Source of the DNA: Saccharothrix carnea
Lineage (GTDB): Bacteria; Actinomycetota; Actinomycetes; Mycobacteriales; Pseudonocardiaceae
DNA: 64,000 nucleotides
Assembly: GCF_003014735.1 (NCBI RefSeq)
Contig: NZ_PYAX01000004.1
Span: 496,001-560,000 of the forward strand
Reading direction: 5' to 3'
In this document: one piece after another, positions 55,071 to 64,000 of the stretch
Position numbering within the stretch: the first letter of the stretch is position 1
Layout: every line of letters starts with the position of its first letter
Notes under the pieces: generated by a model
The model's input: only the letters and a program-made list of their open reading frames with translations
Told to the model about the DNA's origin: nothing
The model's database searches: none
Program-made: the position numbers and the translations under genes

Positions 55071-56144
55071 TCAGGAATCGGCCAGGGCCTCGCGCGTGCC
55101 GTGGGCGATCTCCAGGTCTTCCCGCGCGGTGACGACGAAGGTCCGGGCGCGCGCGTCCGGACCGGTGATCTCCGCGTCACCGTCGACGTGCTCGTTGCGC
55201 TCCGCGTCCACCATGACTCCGAGGAAGCCCAACCGCTCGGCCGCACGGCGGCGCACCGTGGCCGACTTCTCGCCGACACCGCCGGTGAACGCGAGCACGT
55301 CCAGCCCGCCCAGCGCGGCGGCCATCGAGGCGATGCCGCCGACCAGCCGGTGCGTGTAGACGTCCAGGGCCAGCAAGGCGTCCGGATCGCCGTCGACCGC
55401 CGCCGCGTCGATCTCGCGCAGGTCACCGGTGCCGGCCAGCGCGGTCAGGCCGGACTCCTTCTCCAGCGCCGTCGCGACCTCGTGCGGCGACAGGTTCTCG
55501 TGCTCCTCCAGCCACAGCACCAGGCCGGGGTCGACGGTGCCCGACCTGGTCGCCATCACCAGACCCTCCAAGGGGGTGAAGCCCATGGTGGTGTCGACGC
55601 TGCGGCCGTCCGCGATCGCTGTCAGGGACGCGCCCGCGCCCAGGTGGCAGCTGACGAGCCGCAGTCCGGGCGACACGAGTTCCGCGACCCGTCGCGCGCA
55701 GTAGGCGTGGGACAGGCCGTGGAAGCCGTAGCGGCGGATCGCGTACCGGTCCCGCCACTCCCGCGGCACGGCGTACGTGGCCGCCGCGGCGGGGATGGTG
55801 GTGTGGAACGCGGTGTCGAAGCACGCGACCGCCGGCACGTCGGGCAGCAGCCGGTGCACCGCGTCCAGGCCCGCCAACGACTTCGGCTGGTGCAGCGGCG
55901 CGAGCGCGGTCAGGTCGACCAGCGCCTGACGTACCAGGTCGTCCAGCACGACCGGCTCGGTGAACCGCGTGCCGCCGTGCACCACGCGGTGGCCGACGGC
56001 GTCCGGAGTCGGCCAGTCCGCCAGCACGTCGCCGAGCCGGTCCGGCTCCGGCTCGACGTCGGCGGAGCGCTCCACCTCGTCGTCGGCCGCCAGCAGCCGC
56101 AGCTTCAGGCTGGACGAGCCCGCGTTGACGACCAGGACCCGCAC
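55071..56144 (-). CDS. ackA: acetate kinase
   Basis: The 357-residue protein has the acetokinase signatures VLVVNAGSSSLKLRLL, GHRVVHGG, FDTAFHTTIP, YGFHGLSHAYCARRV and FTGGVGEKSATVRR. It makes ATP from acetyl-phosphate. It is shorter than the usual roughly 400 residues through loop deletions, but active-site blocks are present. It begins 1 bp after the phosphoketolase stop, so acetyl-phosphate made by that enzyme is used directly. Confidence 0.96.
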   Translation of the reverse strand: MRVLVVNAGSSSLKLRLLAADDEVERSADVEPEPDRLGDVLADWPTPDAVGHRVVHGGTRFTEPVVLDDLVRQALVDLTALAPLHQPKSLAGLDAVHRLLPDVPAVACFDTAFHTTIPAAAATYAVPREWRDRYAIRRYGFHGLSHAYCARRVAELVSPGLRLVSCHLGAGASLTAIADGRSVDTTMGFTPLEGLVMATRSGTVDPGLVLWLEEHENLSPHEVATALEKESGLTALAGTGDLREIDAAAVDGDPDALLALDVYTHRLVGGIASMAAALGGLDVLAFTGGVGEKSATVRRRAAERLGFLGVMVDAERNEHVDGDAEITGPDARARTFVVTAREDLEIAHGTREALADS

Positions 56145-56145
56145 G

Positions 56146-58479
56146 TCAGCTCCACGTCCACCCGGCGATCGCCGGGTCGTCCTCGCCGTGCTCCCGCGTG
56201 TACTGGCGGGCGGCGAGCCGGGCGTCGGCCATGTGCTGCCGCAACGACGCCGCCGCGCCGCTCAGCGACGGCACCCGGTCGATCACGTCCATGACCAGGT
56301 GGAACCGGTCGAGGTCGTTGAGCATCACCATGTCGAACGGCGTGGTCGTCGTGCCCTCCTCCTTGTAGCCGCGCACGTGCAGGTTGACGTGGTTCGTGCG
56401 GCGGTAGGTGAGGCGGTGGATGAGCCACGGGTAGCCGTGGAACGCGAAGATCACCGGCTTGTCGGTGGTGAACAGCGCGTCGAAGTCGCGGTCCGACAGG
56501 CCGTGCGGGTGTTCGGTGTCCGGTTGCAGGCGCATGAGGTCGACGACGTTGACCACGCGCACCTTCAGGTCGGGCAGGTGGTGGCGCAGCAGCTTCGCGG
56601 CGGCCAGGGTCTCCAACGTCGGGATGTCGCCCGCGCAGGCCAGCACCACGTCCGGCTCGCCCTCGGTGGTGCCCGCCCAATCCCAGATGCCCACCCCGCG
56701 CGCGCAGTGCGCGACCGCGTCCGGCATAGCCAGGTACGTCAGCGCCGGTTGCTTGCCCGCCACGATCACGTTCACGTAGTGCTTGCTGCGCAGGCAGTGG
56801 TCCGCCACCGACAGCAGCGTGTTGGTGTCCGGCGGCAGGTACACGCGGACGATCTCGGCCTTCTTGTTCACCACGTGGTCGAGGAAACCGGGGTCCTGGT
56901 GGCTGAACCCGTTGTGGTCCTGCCGCCAGACGTGCGACGACAGCAGGTAGTTCAACGACGCCAGCGGTGCCCGCCACGGTATCGCGCGGGTCGTCTTGAG
57001 CCACTTGGCGTGCTGGTTGAGCATCGAGTCGACGATGTGGATGAACGCCTCGTAGCTGGTGAACAGGCCGTGCCTGCCGGTGAGCAGGTAGCCCTCCAGC
57101 CAGCCCTGGCACAGGTGCTCGGACAGCACTTCCAGCACCCGGCCGTCCGGTGCGAGGTGGTCGTCGCCGGGCACGGTGTCCGCGTTCCACTTGCGCTCCG
57201 TGACGTCGAACAGCGCCGACAGCCGGTTGGACGCGACCTCGTCCGGGCCCATGACCAGGAAGTTGTCCGGGTTGAGGCGCATCACGTCGCGCAGGAACGC
57301 GCCGAGCACCTTGGTGGCCTCGCTGCTCTCGACGGCGGGCTGCTCGACGGTGACCGCGTGGTCGCGGAAGTCGGGCATCCGCAGGTCCCGCAGGAGCCGT
57401 CCGCCGTTGGTGTGGGGGTTGGCGCTCATCCGCCGGTCGCCGGTCGGCGCCAGGGCCCGCAGGTGCGGCCGCAGCGTGCCGTTGTCGTCGAACAGCTCGT
57501 CGGGGCGGTAGCTGCGCAGCCACTCCTCCAGCTGCGCGCGGTGCCCGGCGTCGGTGCGGGTGGCGGCGAGCGGGACCTGGTGGGCGTGGAACGTGCCCTC
57601 GACCTGCCGGCCGTCCACCTCGCGCGGCCCGGTCCAGCCCTTCGGGGTGCGCAGCACGATCATCGGCCACGGCGGGCGTTGCCTGGACTGCTTCATCTCG
57701 GCGATGTCGTCCAGCACGGTGTCCAATGTGGACGCCAGCTGTTCGTGCACGGCCTTGGGCTCCTCGCCGACGACGAAGTGCGGCGTGTGCCCGTAGCCGC
57801 GCAGCAGCGAGGCCAGCTCGTCGTCCGGGATGCGGGCCAGCACGGTGGGGTTGGCGATCTTGTAGCCGTTGAGGTGCAGCACGGGCAGCACCACGCCGTC
57901 ACGGGCCGGGTCGAGGAACTTGTTCGAGTGCCAACTGGCGGCCAGGGGCCCGGTCTCCGCCTCACCGTCCCCGACCACGCACAGCGCCAGGAGATCGGGA
58001 TTGTCGAACACCGCCCCGTACGCGTGCAGGAGGGCGTAGCCGAGCTCGCCGCCTTCGTGGATCGAACCGGGTGTCTCCGGGGCGACGTGACTCGGGATGC
58101 CGCCGGGGAAGGAGAACTGGCGGAACAGCGCGCGCAGGCCGTCGAGGTCCTCGCCGATGCCCGAGTACACCTCGCTGTAGGTGCCCTCCAGGTAGGCGTT
58201 GGCCACCAACCCGGGACCGCCGTGACCCGGTCCGGTGACGTAGAGGGCGTTCAGGTCACGCTGCTTGATGGCCCGGTTCATGTGCGCGTAGAGCAGGTTG
58301 AGGCCGGGGGTCGTGCCCCAGTGGCCGAGCAGGCGCGGCTTGACGTGCTCGGGGCGGAGGGGTTCGCGCAGCAGGGGGTTGTCGAGCAGGTAGATCTGCC
58401 CAACGGAGAGGTAGTTGGCCGCACGCCAGTAGGCGTCCAGCAGGTCCAGGTCGTCCGTGAGGTGCTCGGTGGACGGCAT
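56146..58479 (-). CDS. xfp: xylulose-5-phosphate/fructose-6-phosphate phosphoketolase
   Basis: The 777-residue thiamine-diphosphate enzyme splits xylulose-5-P or fructose-6-P into acetyl-phosphate and an aldose phosphate. Blocks seen are [70 protein letters not shown] and [19 protein letters not shown]. Length is normal for the family. With acetate kinase it forms the phosphoketolase shunt from sugar phosphate to acetate and ATP. ATG at 58479 is the start. Confidence 0.97.
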   Translation of the reverse strand: MPSTEHLTDDLDLLDAYWRAANYLSVGQIYLLDNPLLREPLRPEHVKPRLLGHWGTTPGLNLLYAHMNRAIKQRDLNALYVTGPGHGGPGLVANAYLEGTYSEVYSGIGEDLDGLRALFRQFSFPGGIPSHVAPETPGSIHEGGELGYALLHAYGAVFDNPDLLALCVVGDGEAETGPLAASWHSNKFLDPARDGVVLPVLHLNGYKIANPTVLARIPDDELASLLRGYGHTPHFVVGEEPKAVHEQLASTLDTVLDDIAEMKQSRQRPPWPMIVLRTPKGWTGPREVDGRQVEGTFHAHQVPLAATRTDAGHRAQLEEWLRSYRPDELFDDNGTLRPHLRALAPTGDRRMSANPHTNGGRLLRDLRMPDFRDHAVTVEQPAVESSEATKVLGAFLRDVMRLNPDNFLVMGPDEVASNRLSALFDVTERKWNADTVPGDDHLAPDGRVLEVLSEHLCQGWLEGYLLTGRHGLFTSYEAFIHIVDSMLNQHAKWLKTTRAIPWRAPLASLNYLLSSHVWRQDHNGFSHQDPGFLDHVVNKKAEIVRVYLPPDTNTLLSVADHCLRSKHYVNVIVAGKQPALTYLAMPDAVAHCARGVGIWDWAGTTEGEPDVVLACAGDIPTLETLAAAKLLRHHLPDLKVRVVNVVDLMRLQPDTEHPHGLSDRDFDALFTTDKPVIFAFHGYPWLIHRLTYRRTNHVNLHVRGYKEEGTTTTPFDMVMLNDLDRFHLVMDVIDRVPSLSGAAASLRQHMADARLAARQYTREHGEDDPAIAGWTWS

Positions 58480-58819
58480 GGCTCCGACGCTAGCTCTGAT
58501 CCCCGCCCTCCGAAACTCGAACCACCGGCCGGGCCCGACGCGCGGTCCGGCCGGTGCGACTCACGACCCCGACGCGCCCGAGCCGACCGCCTTCGCCGCA
58601 TGGGTGATCGCGTACGCGACCCCGCTTAGGGGATCCCTGTTCTTGATTCTGCCGGCTCGGTCTGACGCTTCCGGATCGCCGGCAAGTCGGCTGTGGATAA
58701 CTCAGGCGGGGCGCCCACCGCTAGGCGGGCACCTGCGGCGCGGGCCAGGGCCGGCCGACTGCGGTGGTGGGCGGGCGGGAATTGGTGGGGCAGGTGACGA
58801 TGAGGTGAGGGAGGTGGGG
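58480..58819. other. 340-bp divergent intergenic region
   Basis: It separates the phosphoketolase and P-type ATPase genes, which are divergent, so it should hold both promoters. A CACCGGCCGG/CCGGCCGGTG hairpin with a 14-nt loop lies at 58523-58556, close upstream of xfp, possibly in its leader. No coding frame in it has support. Confidence 0.6.
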
Positions 58820-61171
58820 ATGGCCGAGGTTGCCGGCGTGCGCGTGGAGCGGGCGGTCGGGTTGAGTTCGGCGGAGGTGGCGGAGCGGGTCGCGGATGGG
58901 CGGACCAATGCCGTTCGGTCCCGTACGAGCCGCAGTGCCGGGCAGATCGTCCGGGCGAACGTCATCACGCCGTTCAACGGTCTGCTGACCGCGCTCTTCC
59001 TCGTCATCCTGGCCACCGGGCGCTGGCAGAACGGCCTGTTCGGGCTGGTCGTCGTCGCCAACACGGCCATCGGCGTGATCCAGGAGCTGCGCGCCAAACG
59101 CACCCTCGACCGGCTCGCCGTGCTCAACGCGCCACACGCCCGGGTGACACGTGACGGTGTGACGTCCGAGATCGAGGTCGGTGACGTGGTGGCCGACGAC
59201 CTGATCAGCCTGCGCACCGGCGACCAGGTGGTGGCGGACGGCGTGGTCACGGCGGCGGACGGGCTGGAGGTGGACGAGTCGCTGTTGACCGGCGAGTCCG
59301 ATCCGGTGCACAAAACAGTCGGCGACGACGTGCGGTCGGGGTCGATCGTGGTCGCCGGGTCGGGTCGGTTCCAGGCCACGGCGGTCGGCGCGGACGCCTA
59401 CGCGACCCGCCTCACCGCCGAGGCACGCCGGTTCACGGTGGTGCGGTCCGAACTGGTCGCGGGCACGAACAGGCTGCTGCGGTGGATCTCGCTGATGATG
59501 CTGGTGGTCGGCCCGCTGCTGCTGTGGAGCCAGCTGCGCAGCCCCGACACCGACGACTGGAGGGAAGCCCTGACCGGCGCGGTGGCGGCGCTGGTCGGCA
59601 TGGTACCGGAAGGCCTCGTCCTGCTCACCAGCCTGGCGTTCATGGTGGCCGCGGTGACGTTGGCCCGGAAGCACACGCTGGTGCAGGAACTGCCCGCGGT
59701 GGAGGTGCTGGCCCGGGTCGACGTCGTCTGCCTGGACAAGACCGGCACGCTCACCCACGGTGACATCGTCTTCGACCAGCTCATCACCGACGACCCCCGG
59801 GACGACCTGCGCGAAGCCCTGGCGCTGCTGGCGACCGCACCGGACGCGAACGCCACCTCCGCCGCGTTGGCCGAGGAGTTCGCCTCGACCACGTGGCGGC
59901 GCACGGGCGGCGTGCCGTTCTCGTCAAGCCGGAAGTGGTCCTCTGTGGACACCGACGACCACGGCACGTGGGTGCTCGGCGCGCCGGAGATGGTGTTCCC
60001 AGGCGGAGGAGCGCTGTCCGGGCGCGCCGCCGCCATCGCCGCGCAGGGCCGACGCGTGCTGGTCCTCGCCTCCGCCCACTCCCCCGCCGCCGGCACGTCG
60101 CTGCCCACCGGCCTCGAAGAACGCGCGCTCGTCGTGCTCGCCGAACGGATCCGCGACGACGCCACCGACACGCTGCGGTACTTCGCCGAACAGGGCGTCA
60201 CGCTGCGGGTCATCTCCGGCGACAACCCGCGCACCGTCGGCGCGGTCGCGGTGGAGGTCGGCGTGCCCGGGATCGCGGCGGCGGGCGAGGCGGTGGACGC
60301 CCGCACGTTGCCCGACGACCCGGATGCGCTCGCCGACGTGCTGGAGGAGTCCGCCGTGTACGGGAGGGTCACGCCGCAGCAGAAGCGGGCCATGGTGGGC
60401 GCGTTGCAGCGACGTGGGCACGTGGTGGCGATGACCGGTGACGGGGTGAACGACGCGATGGCGTTGAAGGACGCCGACATCGGCGTGGCGATGGGCAACG
60501 GTGCCGCCGCGACCAGGGCGGTGGCTCAGCTCGTGCTGCTGGACAGCCGGTTCGCGCACCTGCCGGACGTCGTCGCGGAGGGTCGGCGGGTGATCGCCAA
60601 CATCGAGCGGGCGGCGAACCTGTTCGTGGTGAAGAACGTGTACTCGCTGGTGCTGGCGCTGGTCGTGCTGGCGAGCGGGATCGCCTACCCGTTGGCCCCG
60701 ATCCAGCTCACCGTGATCTCGACGTTGACGATCGGCATCCCGGGTTTCGTGCTCGCCCTCGGCCCGAACCGGCGCCGGTACGTGCCAGGCTTCCTGGGAC
60801 GGGTGCTGCGGCTGGCCGTGCCGACCGGTGTGGTGATCGGGCTGGCGGCGTTCGGGGGCGACCTGGCGATCCGGGCGCTCGACACGGGCGGTGGGCGGGT
60901 GGCTGGTCAGACGGTGGCGACGGTGGTGGTTCTGGTGGCGTCGTTGTGGACGTTGTCGCTGCTCGCGCGGCCGTTGACGGGGTGGAAGGTGGCGCTGCTG
61001 GCCGGCTTGGCGACGACGGCGGCGGTGATCCTGACCGTGCCCGTGCTGGCGACGGACGTGTTCCTGCTGGAGGTCACGCCGCAGCGGCTGCTGGTGGGTC
61101 TGACGGTCGGCGCGGTGGCGGCGGGCTCGGTGGAACTCGTCGGCCGGTCCGCGCTGGTGCGTGATGCCTGA
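58820..61171 (+). CDS. CtpE-like P-type cation ATPase
   Basis: The 783-residue pump has an actuator motif LTGESDP, the phosphorylation motif DKTGTLTHG with Asp at about 306, the nucleotide domain and MTGDGVND hinge, and a helix-4 MVPEGLVLLTSLAF. The PEGL helix and overall layout match mycobacterial CtpE, reported as a calcium transporter, better than heavy-metal pumps (no CPC). It has four membrane helices before and six after the cytoplasmic domain. ATG at 58820 follows GGAGG. It is a single gene. Confidence 0.92.
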   Translation: MAEVAGVRVERAVGLSSAEVAERVADGRTNAVRSRTSRSAGQIVRANVITPFNGLLTALFLVILATGRWQNGLFGLVVVANTAIGVIQELRAKRTLDRLAVLNAPHARVTRDGVTSEIEVGDVVADDLISLRTGDQVVADGVVTAADGLEVDESLLTGESDPVHKTVGDDVRSGSIVVAGSGRFQATAVGADAYATRLTAEARRFTVVRSELVAGTNRLLRWISLMMLVVGPLLLWSQLRSPDTDDWREALTGAVAALVGMVPEGLVLLTSLAFMVAAVTLARKHTLVQELPAVEVLARVDVVCLDKTGTLTHGDIVFDQLITDDPRDDLREALALLATAPDANATSAALAEEFASTTWRRTGGVPFSSSRKWSSVDTDDHGTWVLGAPEMVFPGGGALSGRAAAIAAQGRRVLVLASAHSPAAGTSLPTGLEERALVVLAERIRDDATDTLRYFAEQGVTLRVISGDNPRTVGAVAVEVGVPGIAAAGEAVDARTLPDDPDALADVLEESAVYGRVTPQQKRAMVGALQRRGHVVAMTGDGVNDAMALKDADIGVAMGNGAAATRAVAQLVLLDSRFAHLPDVVAEGRRVIANIERAANLFVVKNVYSLVLALVVLASGIAYPLAPIQLTVISTLTIGIPGFVLALGPNRRRYVPGFLGRVLRLAVPTGVVIGLAAFGGDLAIRALDTGGGRVAGQTVATVVVLVASLWTLSLLARPLTGWKVALLAGLATTAAVILTVPVLATDVFLLEVTPQRLLVGLTVGAVAAGSVELVGRSALVRDA

Positions 61172-63277
61172 TCAGCCGGCCAGCCGCGCCCTGACCTGGT
61201 AGGCCTCCGCACTGCCGATGGTCTCGTAGATCGCCAACGCCTGCTCCCAGACAGCCTTCGCGCCGGTCGTGTCACCGGTCCGGTCGAGCACCTTGCCGAG
61301 GCAGTCCAGCCCCTTGGCCTCACCGGACAGGTTGCCGACTTCGCGATGTGCCTCGATGCACCGCCGGTAGTGCGCCACGGCCAGGTCCGACTGCCGCAGT
61401 CCTTCGTAGGTCGCCGCCAGGCTGTGGTGGGCGAACCCCTCGCCGTGCCGGTCGCCGGTGCGCTTGCGCAGGTCGAGCGAACGGCGCAGGTGGTCGAGCG
61501 ACTCGTCCAGTCGCCCCAGGTCTCGGTAGACCGCGCCGAGCCGGTTGAGGGTGATGGCCTCCCCGCGCAGGTCCCGCGTGGCCCGCCGGATGGTCAGGGA
61601 CCGGTGGAGGCAGTCGAGCGCTTCGTCGAACCGCGCGAGCCTGCGGTAGACCGACGACAGGTTCGCCAGCGCGCCGGCCTCGGTCAGCTGGTCGCCGATC
61701 TCCCGGCTGACCGCCAGCGCTTCTTGGTGGTGGTCGATCGCCCGGTCGTACCGCCCGGTGTCGTGGAAGGCGACACCGAGCCAGTTCAGGACATCCGCTT
61801 CGGCGTGCCGGTCCCCGGTGATCCGCGTGCTGGTCAGGCCGATCTCGAACACGGCGGTCCAGTCCGCCCAGAGCTTGCGCAGGTCGAAGAAGCTCCACAG
61901 CGCGGACGGGAAGCGGCCGGCGAGGTCGTGGTGCCCGGCGTCGGCGGCCAGGCGGACGGCGCCGACCAGGTTCGCCCGCTCGGCCTCGCACCACCGCATC
62001 GCCGCGGCGCGATCGGCGAAGTCCAGCGGCGTCACGTCCTCGGCCGGCAGCGGGGTCCGCCGGTACAGCGGCAAGAGGGTGCGGTCGGCGGCGAAGGCGG
62101 TGTGCAGGTACCACGCGAGCACCCGGCGGACCGCAGCCGCGCCTTCCTCCGGTGGTTGGTCGGCGTTGGCGCGTTCCACCGCGTAGGCGCGCAGCAGGTC
62201 GTGCACGCGGTAGCGGTCGCGGGCGGTCGGTTCGACCAGGTGGGCGGCGACGAGGGTGTCGACCACGCGGCGGGTGCTCGCGGCCGGCAGGTCCAACAGC
62301 ACGGCCAGCGCGTCCAGCGACGCCTCCGACGTCACGTGCAGGCCGAACGCGCGGAACGCGGCGGCGGCGTCCGCCGGCAGCGCCCGGTACGACCAGGACA
62401 GCACCGCGCGCACGGCCGCGTTCGGGTCGTCACCGGACGACAGGAGGTCGAGGCGGTCCTGCTCGGCGGCGAGGTCGGCGGTGAGGTCGGCCAACGTGGT
62501 GAACGGTGCGTCGGCGCAGCGCTCGGCGGCGACCCGCAGTGCCAGCGGCAGGCGGGCGCACTGGTCGGCGAGGCGTGCGGCGGCGGCCGGATCGGCGTCG
62601 ACGCGGTCGCCGCCCGCCGTGGCGCGCAGCAGGCTGATCGACTCGGCCGGTGACAGCACGTCCAGGCCGAGCCGACCGACGCCGTCGCGCGACACCAGGC
62701 CCGGCAGCCGGTTGCGACTGGTGACGAGAACGGTGACGGTGTCGGACGCGGCGAGCAGCGGGCGGGCCTGGTCGGCGGCGGAGACGTTGTCGACCAGCAC
62801 GAGGAACCTGCGGCCGTCGGTCACCGACCTGTACAGCGCGGCCTTGTCCTCCGGGTCGACGGGCACGCGTTCCGGGTCGACGTCCAGCGCGTGCAGGAAG
62901 CCTTCCAGCGCCTGGTCGGCGGTGAGCGGACCGCGCGGCGAGTAGCCCCGCATGTCCACGTAGAGCTGCCCGTCCGGGAACCGGTCGCGGTGGCGGTGCG
63001 CCCACCGGACCGCCAAGGCGGTTTTGCCGACGCCCGCCGTGCCGGTGATCAGGGTGGCGGTGCCGGCCCGGGCGTCCAGCCGGCTGAGCGCGTCCTCGCG
63101 GCCGGTGAACCGGGACGTGTCCGGCGGGAGTTGCCGTGGCACCGGGCGTTGGGAGCGCGGCGCGTGGTGCAGGTGCACGCCGCCATGGACGGTGCCCGCC
63201 TGCACCGCCGATCCGCCTACTCCGCCCGCGATGACGTTCGGGTTGGGGACGTCCACCCGTCCATCCACCCCCGCCAC
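61172..63277 (-). CDS. NB-ARC/TPR STAND protein with N-terminal amyloid-like motif (second copy)
   Basis: The 701-residue protein has Walker A GTAGVGKT (Lys about 85), Walker B FLVLVDN, VTSRNRLPGL, a winged-helix VHDLLRAYAVERA and about six TPRs (GRYDRAIDHHQEALAVSREI, RRLARFDEALDCLHRSLTIR, RDLGRLDESLDHLRRSLDLR). Residues 18-37 read GGVGGSAVQAGTVHGGVHLH, a Gly/Val/His motif with a central VQAG, similar in style to the first STAND protein and to known bacterial amyloid signalling sequences. The start is uncertain: GTG at 63277 keeps the longest N-terminus, with GTG at 63256 an alternative that still includes the motif. No adjacent effector is seen. Confidence 0.92.
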   Translation of the reverse strand: MAGVDGRVDVPNPNVIAGGVGGSAVQAGTVHGGVHLHHAPRSQRPVPRQLPPDTSRFTGREDALSRLDARAGTATLITGTAGVGKTALAVRWAHRHRDRFPDGQLYVDMRGYSPRGPLTADQALEGFLHALDVDPERVPVDPEDKAALYRSVTDGRRFLVLVDNVSAADQARPLLAASDTVTVLVTSRNRLPGLVSRDGVGRLGLDVLSPAESISLLRATAGGDRVDADPAAAARLADQCARLPLALRVAAERCADAPFTTLADLTADLAAEQDRLDLLSSGDDPNAAVRAVLSWSYRALPADAAAAFRAFGLHVTSEASLDALAVLLDLPAASTRRVVDTLVAAHLVEPTARDRYRVHDLLRAYAVERANADQPPEEGAAAVRRVLAWYLHTAFAADRTLLPLYRRTPLPAEDVTPLDFADRAAAMRWCEAERANLVGAVRLAADAGHHDLAGRFPSALWSFFDLRKLWADWTAVFEIGLTSTRITGDRHAEADVLNWLGVAFHDTGRYDRAIDHHQEALAVSREIGDQLTEAGALANLSSVYRRLARFDEALDCLHRSLTIRRATRDLRGEAITLNRLGAVYRDLGRLDESLDHLRRSLDLRKRTGDRHGEGFAHHSLAATYEGLRQSDLAVAHYRRCIEAHREVGNLSGEAKGLDCLGKVLDRTGDTTGAKAVWEQALAIYETIGSAEAYQVRARLAG

Positions 63278-63314
63278 GGAGCCGCGCGCACCGCAGTTCG
63301 GCGGAGAAGCGGCG

Positions 63315-63821
63315 TTACGCGCCCACCGTGCCGTCGATGCCCTCGCGCAGGAGGTCGGCGTGCCCGTTGTGCCGGGCGTACTCGTTGATCACGTGCAGCA
63401 TGACCAGGCGCAGCGACACGTCCTCGCCCCAGCGCTCGTGGTAGCCGGTGACGTCGAGCGACTCGGCCTCGCGCTCGACGCGGCGGGCGTGCTCGACCTC
63501 GGTCTGCCAGGCCTCGAACGCCTCGGACCTGGTCGCGGCGGACGCGTCGTAGGCGACCTGGAAGTCGCCGTCCGGTGACCAGACCAGTGGGACGTCCTCG
63601 TGGTTGATCACGCGGCGGAACCAGGTGCGCTCGACCTCGGCCAGGTGCCGGACCAGGCCGAGCAGGGTCAGCGTGGACGGTGGCATGGAGCGGCGGCGCA
63701 GGTCCTCGGTGGACAGGCCGTCGCACTTCATCGCGAGGGTCGCGCGGTGGTAGTCGAGAAACGCGCGCAGCGTCTCCCGTTCGCCGGCGCGCAGGGGTGG
63801 GCCGATGCGTTCGGTGGTCAT
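63315..63821 (-). CDS. DinB family protein (DUF664-like)
   Basis: The 168-residue protein is a DinB-type four-helix bundle with the metal-binding His set: LVRHLAEVERTWFRR and the late VMLHVINEYARHNGHADLLRE. These are putative metal-dependent hydrolases or thiol transferases, related to mycothiol S-transferases. ATG at 63821 is chosen. It lies on the same strand upstream of the second STAND gene with a 37-bp gap, so the two may be co-transcribed. Confidence 0.93.
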   Translation of the reverse strand: MTTERIGPPLRAGERETLRAFLDYHRATLAMKCDGLSTEDLRRRSMPPSTLTLLGLVRHLAEVERTWFRRVINHEDVPLVWSPDGDFQVAYDASAATRSEAFEAWQTEVEHARRVEREAESLDVTGYHERWGEDVSLRLVMLHVINEYARHNGHADLLREGIDGTVGA

Positions 63822-63852
63822 GGGTACATCGTCTCCCTTTCCCGGCCGGGCT

Positions 63853-63948
63853 TCGCGGACTCCGGTCTCCGCAGGTCCCGGTCTCCGCAGGTCCCGGTCT
63901 TCGCAGATCGCGGTCTTCGCGGGTCGCGGTCTTCGCGGGCTCCGGCGG
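63853..63948. repeat. 16-bp tandem repeats (six copies)
   Basis: Six head-to-tail 16-bp units (two exact copies of CCGCAGGTCCCGGTCT and four variants) fill most of the gap between the DinB gene and the gene starting at 63965, and so lie in the divergent promoter region. Confidence 0.85.
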
Positions 63949-63964
63949 GCTAGGGTCGGGTGCC

Positions 63965-64000
63965 ATGGACCCGCTGGTGCCCCGGTACGGGGGCGGATCG
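63965..64000 (+). CDS. start of a protein-coding gene, possibly alkaline phosphatase superfamily (partial)
   Basis: Twelve codons from ATG at 63965 read MDPLVPRYGGGS before the window ends. The LVPRYG start resembles actinobacterial nucleotide pyrophosphatase/alkaline phosphatase superfamily proteins I have seen, but too little is present for a firm call. Confidence 0.4.
   Translation, partial: MDPLVPRYGGGS

Overview
The window is high-GC actinobacterial DNA: GTG starts are common, stops and starts overlap by 4 bp in many gene pairs, and a mycothiol-dependent maleylpyruvate isomerase family enzyme and an SSI-type protease inhibitor are present. Gene content suggests a Pseudonocardiaceae-like actinomycete (Saccharothrix, Lentzea or Actinosynnema type). 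That placement is inference; no rRNA or tRNA gene was seen.

Region 1 (1-16707, all minus strand) is a compact natural-product gene cluster. Read in transcription order it holds a PucR-type HTH regulator, a bimodular NRPS (C-A-T-C-A-T-TE), a class A FAD monooxygenase, a stand-alone condensation/PapA-like acyltransferase, an SDR, a P450, a PhzA/PhzB (SnoaL-fold) protein, a KASIII, an ACP, an acyl-CoA dehydrogenase, an SAM methyltransferase and finally a clpP gene that runs off the window. The first A domain carries a textbook serine code and the second resembles proline domains. Ser-Pro bimodular NRPS plus FAD monooxygenase is the core of bacterial pyrrolizidine alkaloid pathways (pyrrolizixenamide, legonmycin and bohemamine types). 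The ClpP at the end of the run could be a self-resistance copy.

Region 2 (16896-26722) is mixed: an autoregulated LacI regulator with visible operators, a MOSC protein, a MoxR-type ATPase coupled to a VWA/metallopeptidase protein, an SDR, a secreted subtilisin inhibitor, a three-gene membrane/stress operon (helix-rich protein, holin-family protein, DUF3618-like protein) behind a SigB-like promoter, and an XRE regulator.

Region 3 (26724-32076, minus) is a complete protocatechuate branch operon pcaIJHGBDC, lacking only the thiolase. Region 4 (32264-36848, plus) is a DUF4331 / TPR / RcnA-like exporter operon.

Region 5 (36830-46808) is rich in signalling and partner-switching parts: a SpoIIE/RsbU phosphatase divergent from a soluble poly-HAMP hybrid histidine kinase, a STAS antagonist translationally coupled to an APH-type kinase, an RsbW-like kinase, and small stress proteins.

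Region 6 (47150-64000) holds an M15-type peptidase, pirin, YnfA, a methyltransferase, a TetR regulator, two NB-ARC/TPR STAND proteins whose N-termini carry short amyloid-signalling-like motifs, a membrane-tethered solute-binding protein with no transporter, acetate kinase and phosphoketolase (phosphoketolase shunt), a CtpE-like P-type ATPase and a DinB protein. Two non-coding elements with CTAG-bounded inverted repeats overlap the stop codons of two unrelated genes (47983 and 53187).
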